A program made the translations under genes and the position numbers. From assembly GCA_937879855.1 (NCBI GenBank), contig CALFMO010000060.1, forward strand, positions 18,665 to 82,664: a stretch of DNA of 64,000 bases, written 5' to 3'. The notes beneath the pieces were generated by a model, which saw only the letters and a program-made list of their open reading frames with translations, made no database searches and was not told the DNA's origin. Of the stretch, positions 1 to 8,504 are shown piece after piece. Positions within the stretch are counted from its first letter, which is position 1. Every line of letters begins with the position of its first letter. This DNA is from an uncultured Acidobacteriaceae bacterium (GTDB lineage: Bacteria; Acidobacteriota; Terriglobia; Terriglobales; Acidobacteriaceae).

Positions 1-473
1 TCCTTGACCGGGTAATCGAAGGCGATGATGTAAGGCTGGGCTGCAGAATCGACGACTCCCCGGGAAGCAGCCAGCAACTCCTTTCCGCCCCACGACCTTA
101 GCATCGGGCCGGCAATCGCCGCGTCGAGATCCGCTCTGCGGTGGTAAAACCAAATCTTGTCGGATGGATCATCTTGAGCCCAGAAAGGCACCGGCCGGCG
201 AGCCGCGCTCGCTGCTTCACGCTTGTCGCGGGCGAGGTCGGCTGAAGGTGGCCGCAAACCTTTGCGCTTTATGGCTTCGACTTCGCTCGCGAGCAGCCGT
301 GTACAGTGATAGGTCCTTATCCGGGAGCCCTGCAAGCAATCTCGGACGAGCTGTTCGCCCCGTGCCTGTTGTTCGTGACCCGCGGATTGCTCCAGCAGCC
401 TCAGCCAACCGGTCAGGTCCATCGGCCAGTCGCCAACGTTGTCGAAATCGATTACATCGTCCCAGGCAGCCAT
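1..473 (-). CDS. Hypothetical protein, C-terminus beyond window
   Basis: An open frame of 157 codons runs without a stop from the ATG at 473 down to base 1, so the gene is cut by the left edge. An in-frame TGA just upstream of the ATG fixes the start. The N-terminal part is acidic and Trp-rich (MAAWDDVIDFDNVGDW). A central motif, RTYHCTRLL followed by EVEAIKRKGLRP, has the look of the YHCTRL/GLRP motif seen in some uncharacterised phage and defence-associated proteins. No catalytic signature can be assigned. Codon positions look coding and there are no interruptions. Function unknown; a mobile-element gene is possible but not shown. Confidence 0.6.
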   Translation of the reverse strand, partial: MAAWDDVIDFDNVGDWPMDLTGWLRLLEQSAGHEQQARGEQLVRDCLQGSRIRTYHCTRLLASEVEAIKRKGLRPPSADLARDKREAASAARRPVPFWAQDDPSDKIWFYHRRADLDAAIAGPMLRSWGGKELLAASRGVVDSAAQPYIIAFDYPVK

Positions 474-589
474 CCGATTTTTCGCACCTCAAGAGCAGAC
501 GTTGCAGCATTCGTCGCAGCTCGGAAAAATAGACCGCAACGCTCGCTCATTTATTTTAATGCTTGAGGATCAGCCGATGTGATGAACCA

Positions 590-733
590 TCATAACAACG
601 TAAACTCCTGCTGTTCCGGCAGGCACCCCGTCCACTCCGGCGCCGCGTTCATCGCCTCGATTCGCTCGACGAGAATCTTCGCACGGATTGCCCGACTGGA
701 CGGCTGATACGTGCCGCGCCAGGCGCCATCCAT
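590..733 (-). CDS. Possible 47-aa small protein
   Basis: A short frame (ATG at 733, TGA at 590-592) encodes a protein-like sequence beginning MDGAWRGTYQPSSRAIRAK and containing EAMNAAPEWTGCLP. It lies upstream of, and on the same strand as, the truncated gene at 1-473, with a gap of about 117 bp. It could be the first gene of a two-gene unit such as an antitoxin-like partner, but no family was recognised. No clear ribosome binding site is visible, and chance cannot be excluded for a frame this short. Confidence 0.3.
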   Translation of the reverse strand: MDGAWRGTYQPSSRAIRAKILVERIEAMNAAPEWTGCLPEQQEFTLL

Positions 734-1068
734 TCCGATGTTTCGCGCAACGTTCGTGCTGTCTGCACTGCTCAGCGGCAGCTACCCTTGACATAGGTCG
801 GGGTGCAGACGTACAGTTGCGTTCCTCAGCGAGTTAGCCTGTCGAGAGGTAGGAACTCTCGACCCGAGGGGGCTCCTACTCGCTGCTTTCCTTGGAAAAC
901 TAGTGAACCTCTTTGCACAGGCTTTCGCATGCCCTGGTGTGGTCTGCGAGGGCAAGCAAACAGAGCGCTTGCGCGCAAGCACCTATGGTGGGTTGTGTGT
1001 CGCTCCGTTTACCAGTTTTCCTTAGACTACGAATTGAAAAAGGGAACTGGCATCCGGAGGATCAATCC
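734..1068. other. Gene-free leader of the 1.07-7.5 kb locus
   Basis: No convincing gene on either strand; open frames here are shadows. It should hold the promoter of the plus-strand train starting at 1069. GGAGG at 1056-1060 is well placed (8 nt) for the ATG at 1069, which argues against the longer frame start at 913. Confidence 0.4.
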
Positions 1069-3567
1069 ATGCGGGCAACGCATCTCAAACGATGGATTCA
1101 GATAGCGTTCTTGCTGGTCGTGCTTGTCCAAATAAGTACAAGCGAGAGCGCGAAGGACAGAAAAGGCACGAAAGACAAGAACGTTGCCCCTCCCAACGGA
1201 ATCAGCGTTGGGAAACCGAAGGTTTTTGACAATCGGACCCTGACGCTAATGCTCGAAAGCCTCAGTCAGACGCTTCAGAGCATGCAGACGCAGTTTGTTG
1301 ATCAGAAGTCTGTGGCTGCTGCACTTGCTAACATCCAAGGTTTTCGTTCTACAGAGACTGCGTCCAATTTTGCGATCAATACATTGCCCATTCCAGGTTT
1401 AACCCAAGAAGTCGTGAAGAATACCGGTAACGTGGACAGCAGCGGCAACTCGTTACCCGACACATCCAAAACCACGACGACGACCACGCAGAGCGGGCTT
1501 ACTCCGCAAGCGCCATCTCTTGACAATGCTCCTGCCTTTTCCGGATTTACCCCCAACTACGGAGAATCGGCGTCGGATCTCTTCAGCGATCAAGTCAATC
1601 TGAGTTATCAAGTCTTCAATCTCAGGATGATTCTGGAGCGCTCGCTTTCCGACCGCTTACAGGATCATAATGCGCGCCTGCAAGCGGTTCTAGGATTCAA
1701 CATCACACTCGATCCTCCGCGGACTGCGAATGATGCCGTTGCGGTGGTTGAGATCACGCTCAAAGCACAAAACGGTGATCTTTCGTTGGTTGCATTGATG
1801 CCCCAGGAAAAGACGTACAACTCTGCGGCATTAAGTACGAAGTCGAACGCCTTCGGAGGAAGTGCGGTACTGAAGGTCGTGCAGGTCGGCTACAGCCAGC
1901 GTCGTCGAGGGCAGACCTTTTACTTGTTCCGAGACAACGACACTATCTCCTACGAGCGAATGGATCCCAGCAATCCGAACGAGGTCATATTCGGCTGGAT
2001 GTTTCGTCCGGTTCTCGGTCGCCGCTCTGTCTCGCCTGGCTTGCGACAGCTATTCGCCATCGCATCGTTACCCGTTGCGGACAATTGTGCGGCAGACACC
2101 GCGCAACAACATACTTGTCCCGAACAGAAACTCACCGCCCATGTTCGTACTTTCTGGAAGAAGTATGATTCGGCGACGCTGACGTCATTTGAGAAGAAGG
2201 ATACCAACCGCGCTGCCCGCTTTAAGTATGCTACGACCTTTGGCTTGAGCTCTCCGGAATTGTTCGACCTTCGTTACATCAATGAGGCGGACTACGCAAA
2301 CGTTACGGTGGAAACTACGGCGGCTTACCAGCAAGACCTCGGACCGACGATCTCAAGAGCGACATGGGTGCCAACCGGGCCGAAGACAGCTTTGGTATCG
2401 GTCGTCGGCAACAATTTCTTTTCTGGCTCTCAAGTTGCGCTGGGTGACAAATCATACGCGAGCGTGGCCGACGGACTTATCCTAAAATCGAATCAGGCGT
2501 TCGACTTGTCGACGAGTTTAGATTCGCTCGCCTCCGGGTCGGCAGCGGTCATTGGAAGGTACGGTGTCGCGATTCCGCTGCGCGTGAGCGATGACAAGAC
2601 ACACACTGGTGCGCACCTCTACCAGGCTGAAATAGGTCCTTCCCTCTCCGGCGTACACACGCTAATCCTTCACCTCGCCGGACGTGATCCGCATGTTGCG
2701 GGTCAACCCCTGAAATATGAAGACCTTCCCAAAGACTCGGTGCCCCTTGTCACAGTAAACGGCAACACCGTTCCGTTGCCGTATTCGATCGACAAGGTGA
2801 GCGATCCGGGACCAGATAACCTAATGGCCGATCACATTGTCGTGCGCGGTGCGATTCCCGACTCATTTCTTGTCGGCGGCAGCGGAACGGTACGAATCTT
2901 ATGGCCCTTTCTCGGAGATCGGTGGATATCGACCACGCCATTCTCAGATCCAGGATCGGCTTATCAGGCGATTCGAACAACTGACAAGAGCGTGCTAGTG
3001 ATTTCGAAAAACTTCGCCGGCTTCACCAAGGATCCTCACAATCCTTCCCACACTCTAGGAGCCAACTCTTGCTGGCAGATCTTTGCTAGCGACAAGCCTT
3101 TGAAATTGAAAACTGTAGTATGTGGATCCGGCGATCCGGAGACCCAACCAGCGGGCGAGAACGCTGAGGGCGTGGTGCTCAAGAGCGCAGTCCCGGATAG
3201 AATCGTGCTGGTTGATCCCTATGGAGCTTCTTTCCCAATTGACGTTCCGAAGCTTACAAGCAGCGATTCCTCCGGTCCGAAACCAATTGCGCTGAATCAG
3301 TTTGATGCCGTCTGGATTGAAATACCCATGGAAGATCCCTCTAAGGCAAGCTCAGTCGAGGCCGATCTGTTGAAACTGAAATTCCTCCCTAAACCCGCGA
3401 CCAAACCCGGGGAGAAATCGAAGGCCATTAAGGTTGAAGTGACACGCGAACTCACGGGCAAGCCGGGCAACGTCGACATCACAGTGCTCGACAAGGACGG
3501 CAAGTCGGTCGGCTCCGCGCGTCTGCAAATTGTGTGCGTGGAATGTAAGTCTGGTGGAGGCAAGTGA
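1069..3567 (+). CDS. Large secreted protein of unknown function
   Basis: 832 aa. The ATG at 1069 is chosen because GGAGG precedes it and the product then begins with a signal peptide (MRATHLKRW, then IAFLLVVLVQIS). After a low-complexity Thr-rich stretch (residues about 120-140) comes a conserved-looking block (LSYQVFNLRMILERSLSDRL, then LGFNITLDPP and LVALMPQEKTYN). I associate this block with uncharacterised exported proteins. Residues about 430-520 (ATWVPTGPKTALVSVVGNNF, SGSQVALG) resemble an IPT/TIG-type Ig fold. The C-terminus has another beta-rich segment ending in a C-V-E-C pair. It is the first gene of a seven-gene train and abuts the next gene by a TGATG overlap. It is probably an extracytoplasmic scaffold or adhesin; no enzymatic motif is seen. 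Confidence 0.75.
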   Translation: MRATHLKRWIQIAFLLVVLVQISTSESAKDRKGTKDKNVAPPNGISVGKPKVFDNRTLTLMLESLSQTLQSMQTQFVDQKSVAAALANIQGFRSTETASNFAINTLPIPGLTQEVVKNTGNVDSSGNSLPDTSKTTTTTTQSGLTPQAPSLDNAPAFSGFTPNYGESASDLFSDQVNLSYQVFNLRMILERSLSDRLQDHNARLQAVLGFNITLDPPRTANDAVAVVEITLKAQNGDLSLVALMPQEKTYNSAALSTKSNAFGGSAVLKVVQVGYSQRRRGQTFYLFRDNDTISYERMDPSNPNEVIFGWMFRPVLGRRSVSPGLRQLFAIASLPVADNCAADTAQQHTCPEQKLTAHVRTFWKKYDSATLTSFEKKDTNRAARFKYATTFGLSSPELFDLRYINEADYANVTVETTAAYQQDLGPTISRATWVPTGPKTALVSVVGNNFFSGSQVALGDKSYASVADGLILKSNQAFDLSTSLDSLASGSAAVIGRYGVAIPLRVSDDKTHTGAHLYQAEIGPSLSGVHTLILHLAGRDPHVAGQPLKYEDLPKDSVPLVTVNGNTVPLPYSIDKVSDPGPDNLMADHIVVRGAIPDSFLVGGSGTVRILWPFLGDRWISTTPFSDPGSAYQAIRTTDKSVLVISKNFAGFTKDPHNPSHTLGANSCWQIFASDKPLKLKTVVCGSGDPETQPAGENAEGVVLKSAVPDRIVLVDPYGASFPIDVPKLTSSDSSGPKPIALNQFDAVWIEIPMEDPSKASSVEADLLKLKFLPKPATKPGEKSKAIKVEVTRELTGKPGNVDITVLDKDGKSVGSARLQIVCVECKSGGGK

Positions 3568-3779
3568 TGGCTAAGAAAAAGAGGCAAACTAGAAAACCGC
3601 CAAAGGCCCTACTGAATGACGTGCAGGAACTCTTTACCAAACACAACTGGTCTGGGAATGCCGTCGGAAGACTCGCCGCGGCGGGAGGGTCTACGGTCTG
3701 TCCACCGGGCACGACGCCACATGACATTACTTACCAACTACCGGACGGCACTTGGGTAACCAAGACCGTGTGTCTGTGA
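3567..3779 (+). CDS. Small two-cysteine protein (70 aa)
   Basis: The ATG at 3567 overlaps the preceding stop by one base (TGATG), indicating translational coupling. The product has a very basic N-terminus (MAKKKRQTRKPPK), an amphipathic stretch (LLNDVQELFTKHNWSG), then a Gly/Ala spacer and a C-terminal TVCPPGTTP...LPDGTWVTKTVCL with two cysteines that could form a disulphide. This leader-plus-Cys-core layout is peptide-like, but no modification enzyme was found nearby. Family unknown to me. Its position between the large secreted protein and the tail-bearing protein suggests a function in the same locus. Confidence 0.6.
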   Translation: MAKKKRQTRKPPKALLNDVQELFTKHNWSGNAVGRLAAAGGSTVCPPGTTPHDITYQLPDGTWVTKTVCL

Positions 3780-3830
3780 GGGCACGTTCTAGAGAGTTTG
3801 ACACCTGTGGCTCGAAAACAGGAGGGCTCA

Positions 3831-4112
3831 ATGTCTAAGACCCTTGGATACGAAGGTAGCGTCAGGATTGTCACGCGAGCTCTAAAGCGGAGCGGCAGTT
3901 TCACTTTGCCTACTCCAGAGACAAGAATCGGAGACATCTTGATCGAACCCTCGCAACGTGAACTCTTGCGCGAACTGATCCGCCAAGAGGTCAGGTCCGA
4001 GGGCTTCGGAATCAAACGTGGCTCCATACCGGTCGATCCACATTTCACGATTCATCACATCACCACCGCAGTAAGCGAACTGGCTGGAGATGTGGGTACC
4101 GACGATGACTGA
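3831..4112 (+). CDS. Small protein with C-terminal GTDDD tail
   Basis: 93 aa, ATG at 3831 with AGGAGGG just upstream. The body (YEGSVRIVTRALKRSGSFTL ... DILIEPSQRELLRELIRQEV) has a helical amphipathic segment. The last residues, SELAGDVGTDDD, are nearly identical to the SELGGDPGTDDD end of the otherwise unrelated protein at 6744-7484. The reading frame overlaps the start of the following lectin-like gene by 8 bp. The shared acidic tail suggests both proteins are recognised by the same partner, for example a processing, sorting or assembly factor. No domain was recognised. Confidence 0.6.
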   Translation: MSKTLGYEGSVRIVTRALKRSGSFTLPTPETRIGDILIEPSQRELLRELIRQEVRSEGFGIKRGSIPVDPHFTIHHITTAVSELAGDVGTDDD

Positions 4113-4581
4113 GGACCACAAATGGACGCCTCTCAAGAGAGTCAGAATTGAAGCGCGACCGACCGGTCTGTGGAGCGTCGTAACCGACTATGTGCCGGGA
4201 TCGCGTCTCCTGAGATTTAGCCTTCTCGATAAAGATCCACAGAACCAGCCGGTTCCGCTGTCTTGGAACCCAGCCGATGGCGTCCGGTGCGGAGCCGACG
4301 GCATTGGCATCGCCCCTGGGAAATCCGGCCTCTTGACCGGAGGAGCGTTGTACGGGGCACTGATTGCCAAAATCGGAGGCAGTTCCGCCGATATTCCGGA
4401 CGCTTCGCAACCTACGTCGCCCTACGGCAGCAAGCGAGTGTTCGGAGTCGGCTCGCATTGCGTGATCTCGCTTGCGTCGACCGAAGGGGGACCACTCTTT
4501 CTCACGATGAACGATAATCCTGAAGGATTTGTAAATCATGCAGGAGCCTTGCACGTGCTTATCGAAGAGTACAGTACCTAG
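4105..4581 (+). CDS. LecA/PA-IL-like galactose-binding-fold protein
   Basis: 158 aa, start at ATG 4105 overlapping the previous stop by 8 bp; a longer in-frame start exists at 4090. The sequence follows the pattern of the PA-I (LecA) galactophilic lectin-like fold often seen as a C-terminal domain in bacteria: an IEARPTGLWSVVTDYVPG strand, an SWNPADGVRCGADG turn, a GALYGALIAKIG core and the closing GGPLFLTMNDNPEGFVNHAG block, equivalent to LYLxxND...N.G. The usual calcium-binding Asp/Asn residues around NDN are present, so carbohydrate binding is plausible. No signal peptide is seen, so location is uncertain. Assignment rests on motif pattern only. Confidence 0.55.
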   Translation: MTEDHKWTPLKRVRIEARPTGLWSVVTDYVPGSRLLRFSLLDKDPQNQPVPLSWNPADGVRCGADGIGIAPGKSGLLTGGALYGALIAKIGGSSADIPDASQPTSPYGSKRVFGVGSHCVISLASTEGGPLFLTMNDNPEGFVNHAGALHVLIEEYST

Positions 4582-4607
4582 CTACCTTGGAGGACTGTGA
4601 CGTCGCC

Positions 4608-5897
4608 ATGACCACACTCCTGTCGTCCATCTCCGGTCAGTTCGGAAAGGCCATTCTACTAGGCACCTTGTTTCCCGTTCTGTTCGTCTCCATTTTGAAC
4701 GACTTGATCACCGTGCCTTTGCTGCCATCCGGCCCTGCTCTACAGAAACAACTGAGCAGAATTGCGGTCGGCGAAGACAAGTGGGCCGCCATCGTTCTGA
4801 TTTTCGTGGTTGTGGTCGTGTCCGGTTTTCTTTACAACCTCAACATTCCGATCATTCGGCTCTACGAAGGATACCCCTGGAAACGCTCGTACCTCGGCTG
4901 GCTTTGGATGTGGCGAAAGAAGAGGACGTGGCGGAGGATGGGACCATTGAGACTCTCCTTGCGTCACTTGAGGCGCCAGTTGTCCGCCACCAACGCTCCA
5001 AGCACTCTCACACGCCCACTTCAGTCCGCGCAGAACGATCTGGCTGGATACATTAACGCAGAGATGCCAGACAAAGAAGACTTTGTCCTACCAACCCGAT
5101 TCGGTAACGTCATCCGATGCTTCGAGAGATATTCTGACGTTGCGTACGGGATGGATGCGATTGTCTTCTGGCCTCGCTTGGTGGCGAAGATTGAACCCGC
5201 ATTCGCGGTAACCATCGATGAAGCAAAGACCTCGGTTGACTTCATGGTGAACTCGTCTTTGCTGTGCGCGATCAGTGGATTAGCCGTGGGCTTTCTCGGA
5301 TTGTTCACCCATTCGCCTTGGTCTTTGGCTGCGGTCCTCTGCTGGGGCTGGCGCTTGAGTCTTTTCTTCGTCCTAGCGATCGCCTTTTATGCCTCCGCAA
5401 TCAATCGCGCCAGGTCCTGGGGAGGACAAGTAAAATCAGCGTTCGACCTCTATCGTTTCGATTTGTTGAAAGCGCTCGGATACAAGCAGCAGCCCTCCAC
5501 TTATTTCGAAGAAAAAGCCCTTTGGCATAGGATCTCAGTTCAGTTGTTATTCGCGGACTCGCGGGAGCAGCCGATCCCCTATCAGGCCGACTCCACTCGG
5601 ATGAGCGCATCTCCTGCCGGTATCGTGCTCGAGATGGATCGAAACGTGACAAACGCGATTGTGGCTGGGACCTTGGTAGTGCAGATCACAATCAAGAATA
5701 AAGATCGGAAGCCGGCGAATTCTGTTGTCTTGATGGAAGCCTTGCCGGACGGCTATAGGTTTGTCCCGGGTTCGGCCGCCGTGTCGGCGGGGGTGTTGAC
5801 CGTCATCGACATCTCCCCTCCACGAATGAGAGTTGGGGAGATTGCGCCAAATGAGACCTTAACGCTGACATATACGATGAAAGCGACTGCGGCTTAG
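4608..5897 (+). CDS. Membrane protein with DUF11-like C-terminal domain
   Basis: 429 aa. ATG 4608 is preferred over the upstream TTG (4587), with TTGGAGGA upstream. Hydrophobic helices lie near residues 10-35 (AILLGTLFPVLFVSILNDLI), 60-80 (WAAIVLIFVVVVVSGFLY) and two around 220-270 (SGLAVGFLGLF; LSLFFVLAIAFYASAI). A basic cytoplasmic loop (WMWRKKRTWRRM) separates the pairs. The last ~90 residues (TNAIVAGTLVVQITIKNKD ... LMEALPDGYRFVPGSAAVSA ... EIAPNETLTLTYTMKA) match the DUF11/conserved-repeat beta-sandwich found in surface proteins. It may anchor or export the other products of this locus. Confidence 0.65.
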   Translation: MTTLLSSISGQFGKAILLGTLFPVLFVSILNDLITVPLLPSGPALQKQLSRIAVGEDKWAAIVLIFVVVVVSGFLYNLNIPIIRLYEGYPWKRSYLGWLWMWRKKRTWRRMGPLRLSLRHLRRQLSATNAPSTLTRPLQSAQNDLAGYINAEMPDKEDFVLPTRFGNVIRCFERYSDVAYGMDAIVFWPRLVAKIEPAFAVTIDEAKTSVDFMVNSSLLCAISGLAVGFLGLFTHSPWSLAAVLCWGWRLSLFFVLAIAFYASAINRARSWGGQVKSAFDLYRFDLLKALGYKQQPSTYFEEKALWHRISVQLLFADSREQPIPYQADSTRMSASPAGIVLEMDRNVTNAIVAGTLVVQITIKNKDRKPANSVVLMEALPDGYRFVPGSAAVSAGVLTVIDISPPRMRVGEIAPNETLTLTYTMKATAA

Positions 5898-5911
5898 GAG
5901 ATCGAACCGAC

Positions 5912-6691
5912 TTGCCTGGAAAGTCAACGAAGAGGATCAAGGGTTTGACACCGGAGGATCACGCGATCCTCATAGGTCGGGCATTGTCCAATTCACAGAA
6001 GATCTGGAAGGCGCTGGAACAAAACCCAGGCCTCGTTAACTCCCTCGGTCTACCGGATGACGCAGCCAAAGACCGTGTAAGACGTGCTTTGGGGGCGCGG
6101 GCGAAGAAAGAGTCGGAATCGATCATGGGAAATCGCTTTATCGATCATATTCCCGACCTCTTGTTTGTGGCTCTGGTTACGGTCATCGTGGCAGCGATCA
6201 TACGGGTTGATCGCAGACATAAACCGGTGGTCGTCGCGCTGAAGCCGATCGCGCCCTTTCATGTCATCGACGCGACTGACGTCAAGGTGCGATATGCGGC
6301 TGACAGCGTAACAGCGAGGCGCGAGCAAGATTCGGTTCTGGGCCGCTACTCGACTCAACAAATCCGGTCAGGAGCCGTGGTTAAGGCTGCCAAGCTTAGC
6401 TCTGGGGTGTCTCTAGGTAATGAACTGGATGGTCTGGACATCTTCACCTTAAGGGTTCGGCCCACGTCCATTCTGGCCGGCAGACAGCCTCCATTCCGGC
6501 TCGGCGTATTTCTTTCTCCGAGCTCGACAGAAAATCGTGGTAAGGCCCAACTTTTCAGCGTCTACCTGCTGGATTCAAGACCCGAAGGAGACAATCTGTC
6601 CGTCGTGATCGCGGCAACGAAGGACGATGCTGCGACACTGTTGTCGGTGCGTTCGGCAGGCGACCTTATCGCCGTAGGCCCAGTGCGGTGA
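5912..6691 (+). CDS. Membrane-anchored SAF-domain protein
   Basis: 259 aa, apparently starting at TTG 5912 with AGGAG at 5896-5900. An N-terminal ~70-residue helical cytoplasmic segment (DHAILIGRALSNSQKIWKAL) is followed by one transmembrane helix (DLLFVALVTVIVAAII). Next comes a SAF domain, the AFP-III/CpaB/FlgA beta-clip (LKPIAPFHVIDATDVKVRYA ... VLGRYSTQQIRSGAVVKAAKL). In CpaB/RcpC and FlgA, SAF domains bind glycans or assist pilus/flagellar assembly. Here the domain would face the periplasm. It is co-linear with the DUF11 membrane protein (14-bp gap), supporting a shared envelope complex. Confidence 0.65.
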   Translation: MPGKSTKRIKGLTPEDHAILIGRALSNSQKIWKALEQNPGLVNSLGLPDDAAKDRVRRALGARAKKESESIMGNRFIDHIPDLLFVALVTVIVAAIIRVDRRHKPVVVALKPIAPFHVIDATDVKVRYAADSVTARREQDSVLGRYSTQQIRSGAVVKAAKLSSGVSLGNELDGLDIFTLRVRPTSILAGRQPPFRLGVFLSPSSTENRGKAQLFSVYLLDSRPEGDNLSVVIAATKDDAATLLSVRSAGDLIAVGPVR

Positions 6692-6743
6692 TTGTTGTCG
6701 CGCGTGTCGCATCGGCGCAAAGACAGCGCGGGGAGGAATGACA

Positions 6744-7484
6744 ATGTACTTATACCATGCCAGCGCGTTGGCACTCGCCGGCGAGATCCGCCGCCCGTTA
6801 CAACAGTTAATCACGAGCCAGGCGGCGGTCTCCTTACCTGTGATCGGCGGAGTCAGCAACGCCGAGGTTAAAGGCTTCGACCTGAAAGGCATTGTCAGCT
6901 TTCGGCGGGCTTATGCTGAGGCCTCAGGCAGTTTTGACACCCGTCGCAAATCACATGATAGTTCGGTTCGCGTCGTCGTTGAGGAACTGAACGTATTCGA
7001 CGTGGTCACCGTCGACCGGGTAGTTGCTCGCCTTTCTGGGCAATTCTTCGACGGGGAGTCCGAACCTCGGATCGTGCCAACTGGCACCTACTTCGAAAAT
7101 CTTAGGATTTCAGGACAGCCCGTCGACATCAAGCTCTCCAAGTTTTTTGAGGAGCACAACACATTCGCCGAGTTTGAGAAGGCTTATCCAAAACTCGACA
7201 GCGATCTCTTTCGCAAGCGGCCGCACCGGCAGCCAGGCTCAGGAGGAGTGTATCGGGTTTCGCTGGTTGAGGACCTGAACCCGCCTGCTGCGCGAAGCTT
7301 AACGAGCAACGGTTCTGCGCTTCAGATCCCAGACTTTGGTCGAATTCATATTGCTGAGTTTTTTGTTGAACGCTCCCGCCGTCGACTAAATATGCTCCGT
7401 TTGGAATTGGGGTCGCCTGTCGGCGCAACGCTGCTAATCGCAAGCAGCGAACTAGGCGGTGATCCGGGTACCGATGATGATTAG
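6744..7484 (+). CDS. Beta-rich protein with C-terminal GTDDD tail
   Basis: 246 aa. ATG 6744 is chosen over 6738 because GGGAGG at 6731-6736 gives normal spacing. The sequence (YLYHASALALAGEIRRP, SLPVIGGVSNAEV, ELNVFDVVTVDRVVARLSGQ, IPDFGRIHIAEFFVERSRRR) looks like a predominantly beta, jelly-roll-like protein. I have seen this type as an uncharacterised family but cannot name it. It ends in SELGGDPGTDDD, the same tail as the 93-aa protein at 3831-4112. No signal peptide. It is the last gene of the 1.07-7.5 kb train. Confidence 0.6.
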   Translation: MYLYHASALALAGEIRRPLQQLITSQAAVSLPVIGGVSNAEVKGFDLKGIVSFRRAYAEASGSFDTRRKSHDSSVRVVVEELNVFDVVTVDRVVARLSGQFFDGESEPRIVPTGTYFENLRISGQPVDIKLSKFFEEHNTFAEFEKAYPKLDSDLFRKRPHRQPGSGGVYRVSLVEDLNPPAARSLTSNGSALQIPDFGRIHIAEFFVERSRRRLNMLRLELGSPVGATLLIASSELGGDPGTDDD

Positions 7485-7728
7485 GGTGACTTGCGGGTTG
7501 TTCTGGCAGGTCTTGTGCGGGCACCGTAAAAAGGGCGCATTATCAAAGCTACGGTCTGTGAAAGACGTGTTCGTTGCCGACGGATTCAGACAAGAACTTC
7601 GCGTTTTTCACAGTAGCTGCCCAAACCCGGTCGATTCGCACACCAGCAATTCGACTCCAACAGAAGCACACTTTCGGCCCACCGCATTGGGGTAATCCAG
7701 CTGTAGAACAAGAACGACTGATCGGCCG

Positions 7729-8109
7729 TCATCCATCCATTCTGGTTGAGCCTTTCTCTTCATTGCACCAGAAATGAGTTGCTTGAATATTGTCTGGATG
7801 ATCGTCTCTCCAAGCTCCGCCCATTCCTTTGGGGTCTCTGTGGTCAGGGACGATGTCGTTGTAGTCAGTGAACTCTTCGTGACAGATGGCGCATATGCCA
7901 GCTTGTTGTCGGATTTTCCGGTTCAGCATCTTGCGCATCTCGGCCGGCGATCGCAGTTCCCGGTATCCTCTTGGGTGATGCGGATCATCAACGCGCTGCA
8001 CTCCCATCCTTATTACTACTGTTCCTTTGCGTTCCTTTCGTATCGGTTCCCGGCCGCAGCAGAATAAGGATCGGTGAATCGGACACCGTTCATTGCGACG
8101 GAGTCTCAT
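7729..8109 (-). CDS. HNH endonuclease family protein
   Basis: 126 aa. ATG 8109 has GGAGG about 6 nt upstream. The N-terminus carries a Cys/His cluster (RRNERCPIHRSLFCCGRE) probably binding a structural zinc. The second half is a typical HNH nuclease: CAICHEEFTDYNDIVPDHRD with the zinc Cys pair and DH catalytic motif, then HPDNIQATHFWCNEEKGS with the closing His/Asn and Cys. HNH folds cut DNA using one metal ion. The gene is divergent from the small basic protein at 8218. It is likely a chromosomal nuclease of this bacterial group; substrate unknown. Confidence 0.8.
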   Translation of the reverse strand: MRLRRNERCPIHRSLFCCGREPIRKERKGTVVIRMGVQRVDDPHHPRGYRELRSPAEMRKMLNRKIRQQAGICAICHEEFTDYNDIVPDHRDPKGMGGAWRDDHPDNIQATHFWCNEEKGSTRMDG

Positions 8110-8193
8110 CGGATACCTCCAAGAAAGGTCTGCATTGCGTTGTTGCGTGAACTCGACGTGAATCGGGTTCGGACTTCCCCTGTGGCCCGCTGC

Positions 8194-8199
8194 TACAAT
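8194..8199 (+). promoter_or_regulatory. Possible -10 element (TACAAT)
   Basis: TACAAT sits 18 bp before the ATG at 8218. No good -35 hexamer is seen at the right distance, so the call is weak. Confidence 0.25.
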
Positions 8200-8217
8200 G
8201 CTTGCCCGAGGAGAACC

Positions 8218-8460
8218 ATGATCAAATTGAGCGGCTTAGTCGTTGCGTTAAAGACGGAACGGGATCGTGCACAAAAGGAAGTGGAGCAGTTGAACGCAGC
8301 GCTAGCGGCTCTGGGTGGCCTCGGGCGCGCAAACGCAAGATCGCCGCGCAATCAGACAGTCAAGAAGCGGAGACCTATGTCCGCCGCAGCCCGCAAACGA
8401 ATCGCTGCGGCTCAGCGCATGCGCTGGGCGAAATGGAGGAGTGCTCGGCGTAACAAGTGA
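8218..8460 (+). CDS. Small basic coiled-coil protein (possible DNA-binding)
   Basis: 80 aa. ATG 8218 follows CGAGGAGAACC; the longer frame from 8074 has no ribosome site. Residues 1-35 form a coiled coil (LSGLVVALKTERDRAQKEVE). The C-terminal half is Arg/Lys/Ala-rich (RPMSAAARKRIAAAQRMRWA), a motif I associate with small nucleoid-associated or AT-hook-like proteins of Acidobacteriota. A TACAAT (-10-like) lies at 8194-8199. It probably binds nucleic acid non-specifically; this is inference. Confidence 0.65.
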   Translation: MIKLSGLVVALKTERDRAQKEVEQLNAALAALGGLGRANARSPRNQTVKKRRPMSAAARKRIAAAQRMRWAKWRSARRNK

Positions 8461-8504
8461 AACGAACCGGGTGTTGCTCTCCTTGTTCGGCACTGGAGAT
8501 GAAA

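Noticed and set aside
913..1068. N-terminal extension of the 832-aa secreted protein
   Set aside because: The extension would hide the signal peptide and GGAGG favours the ATG at 1069.
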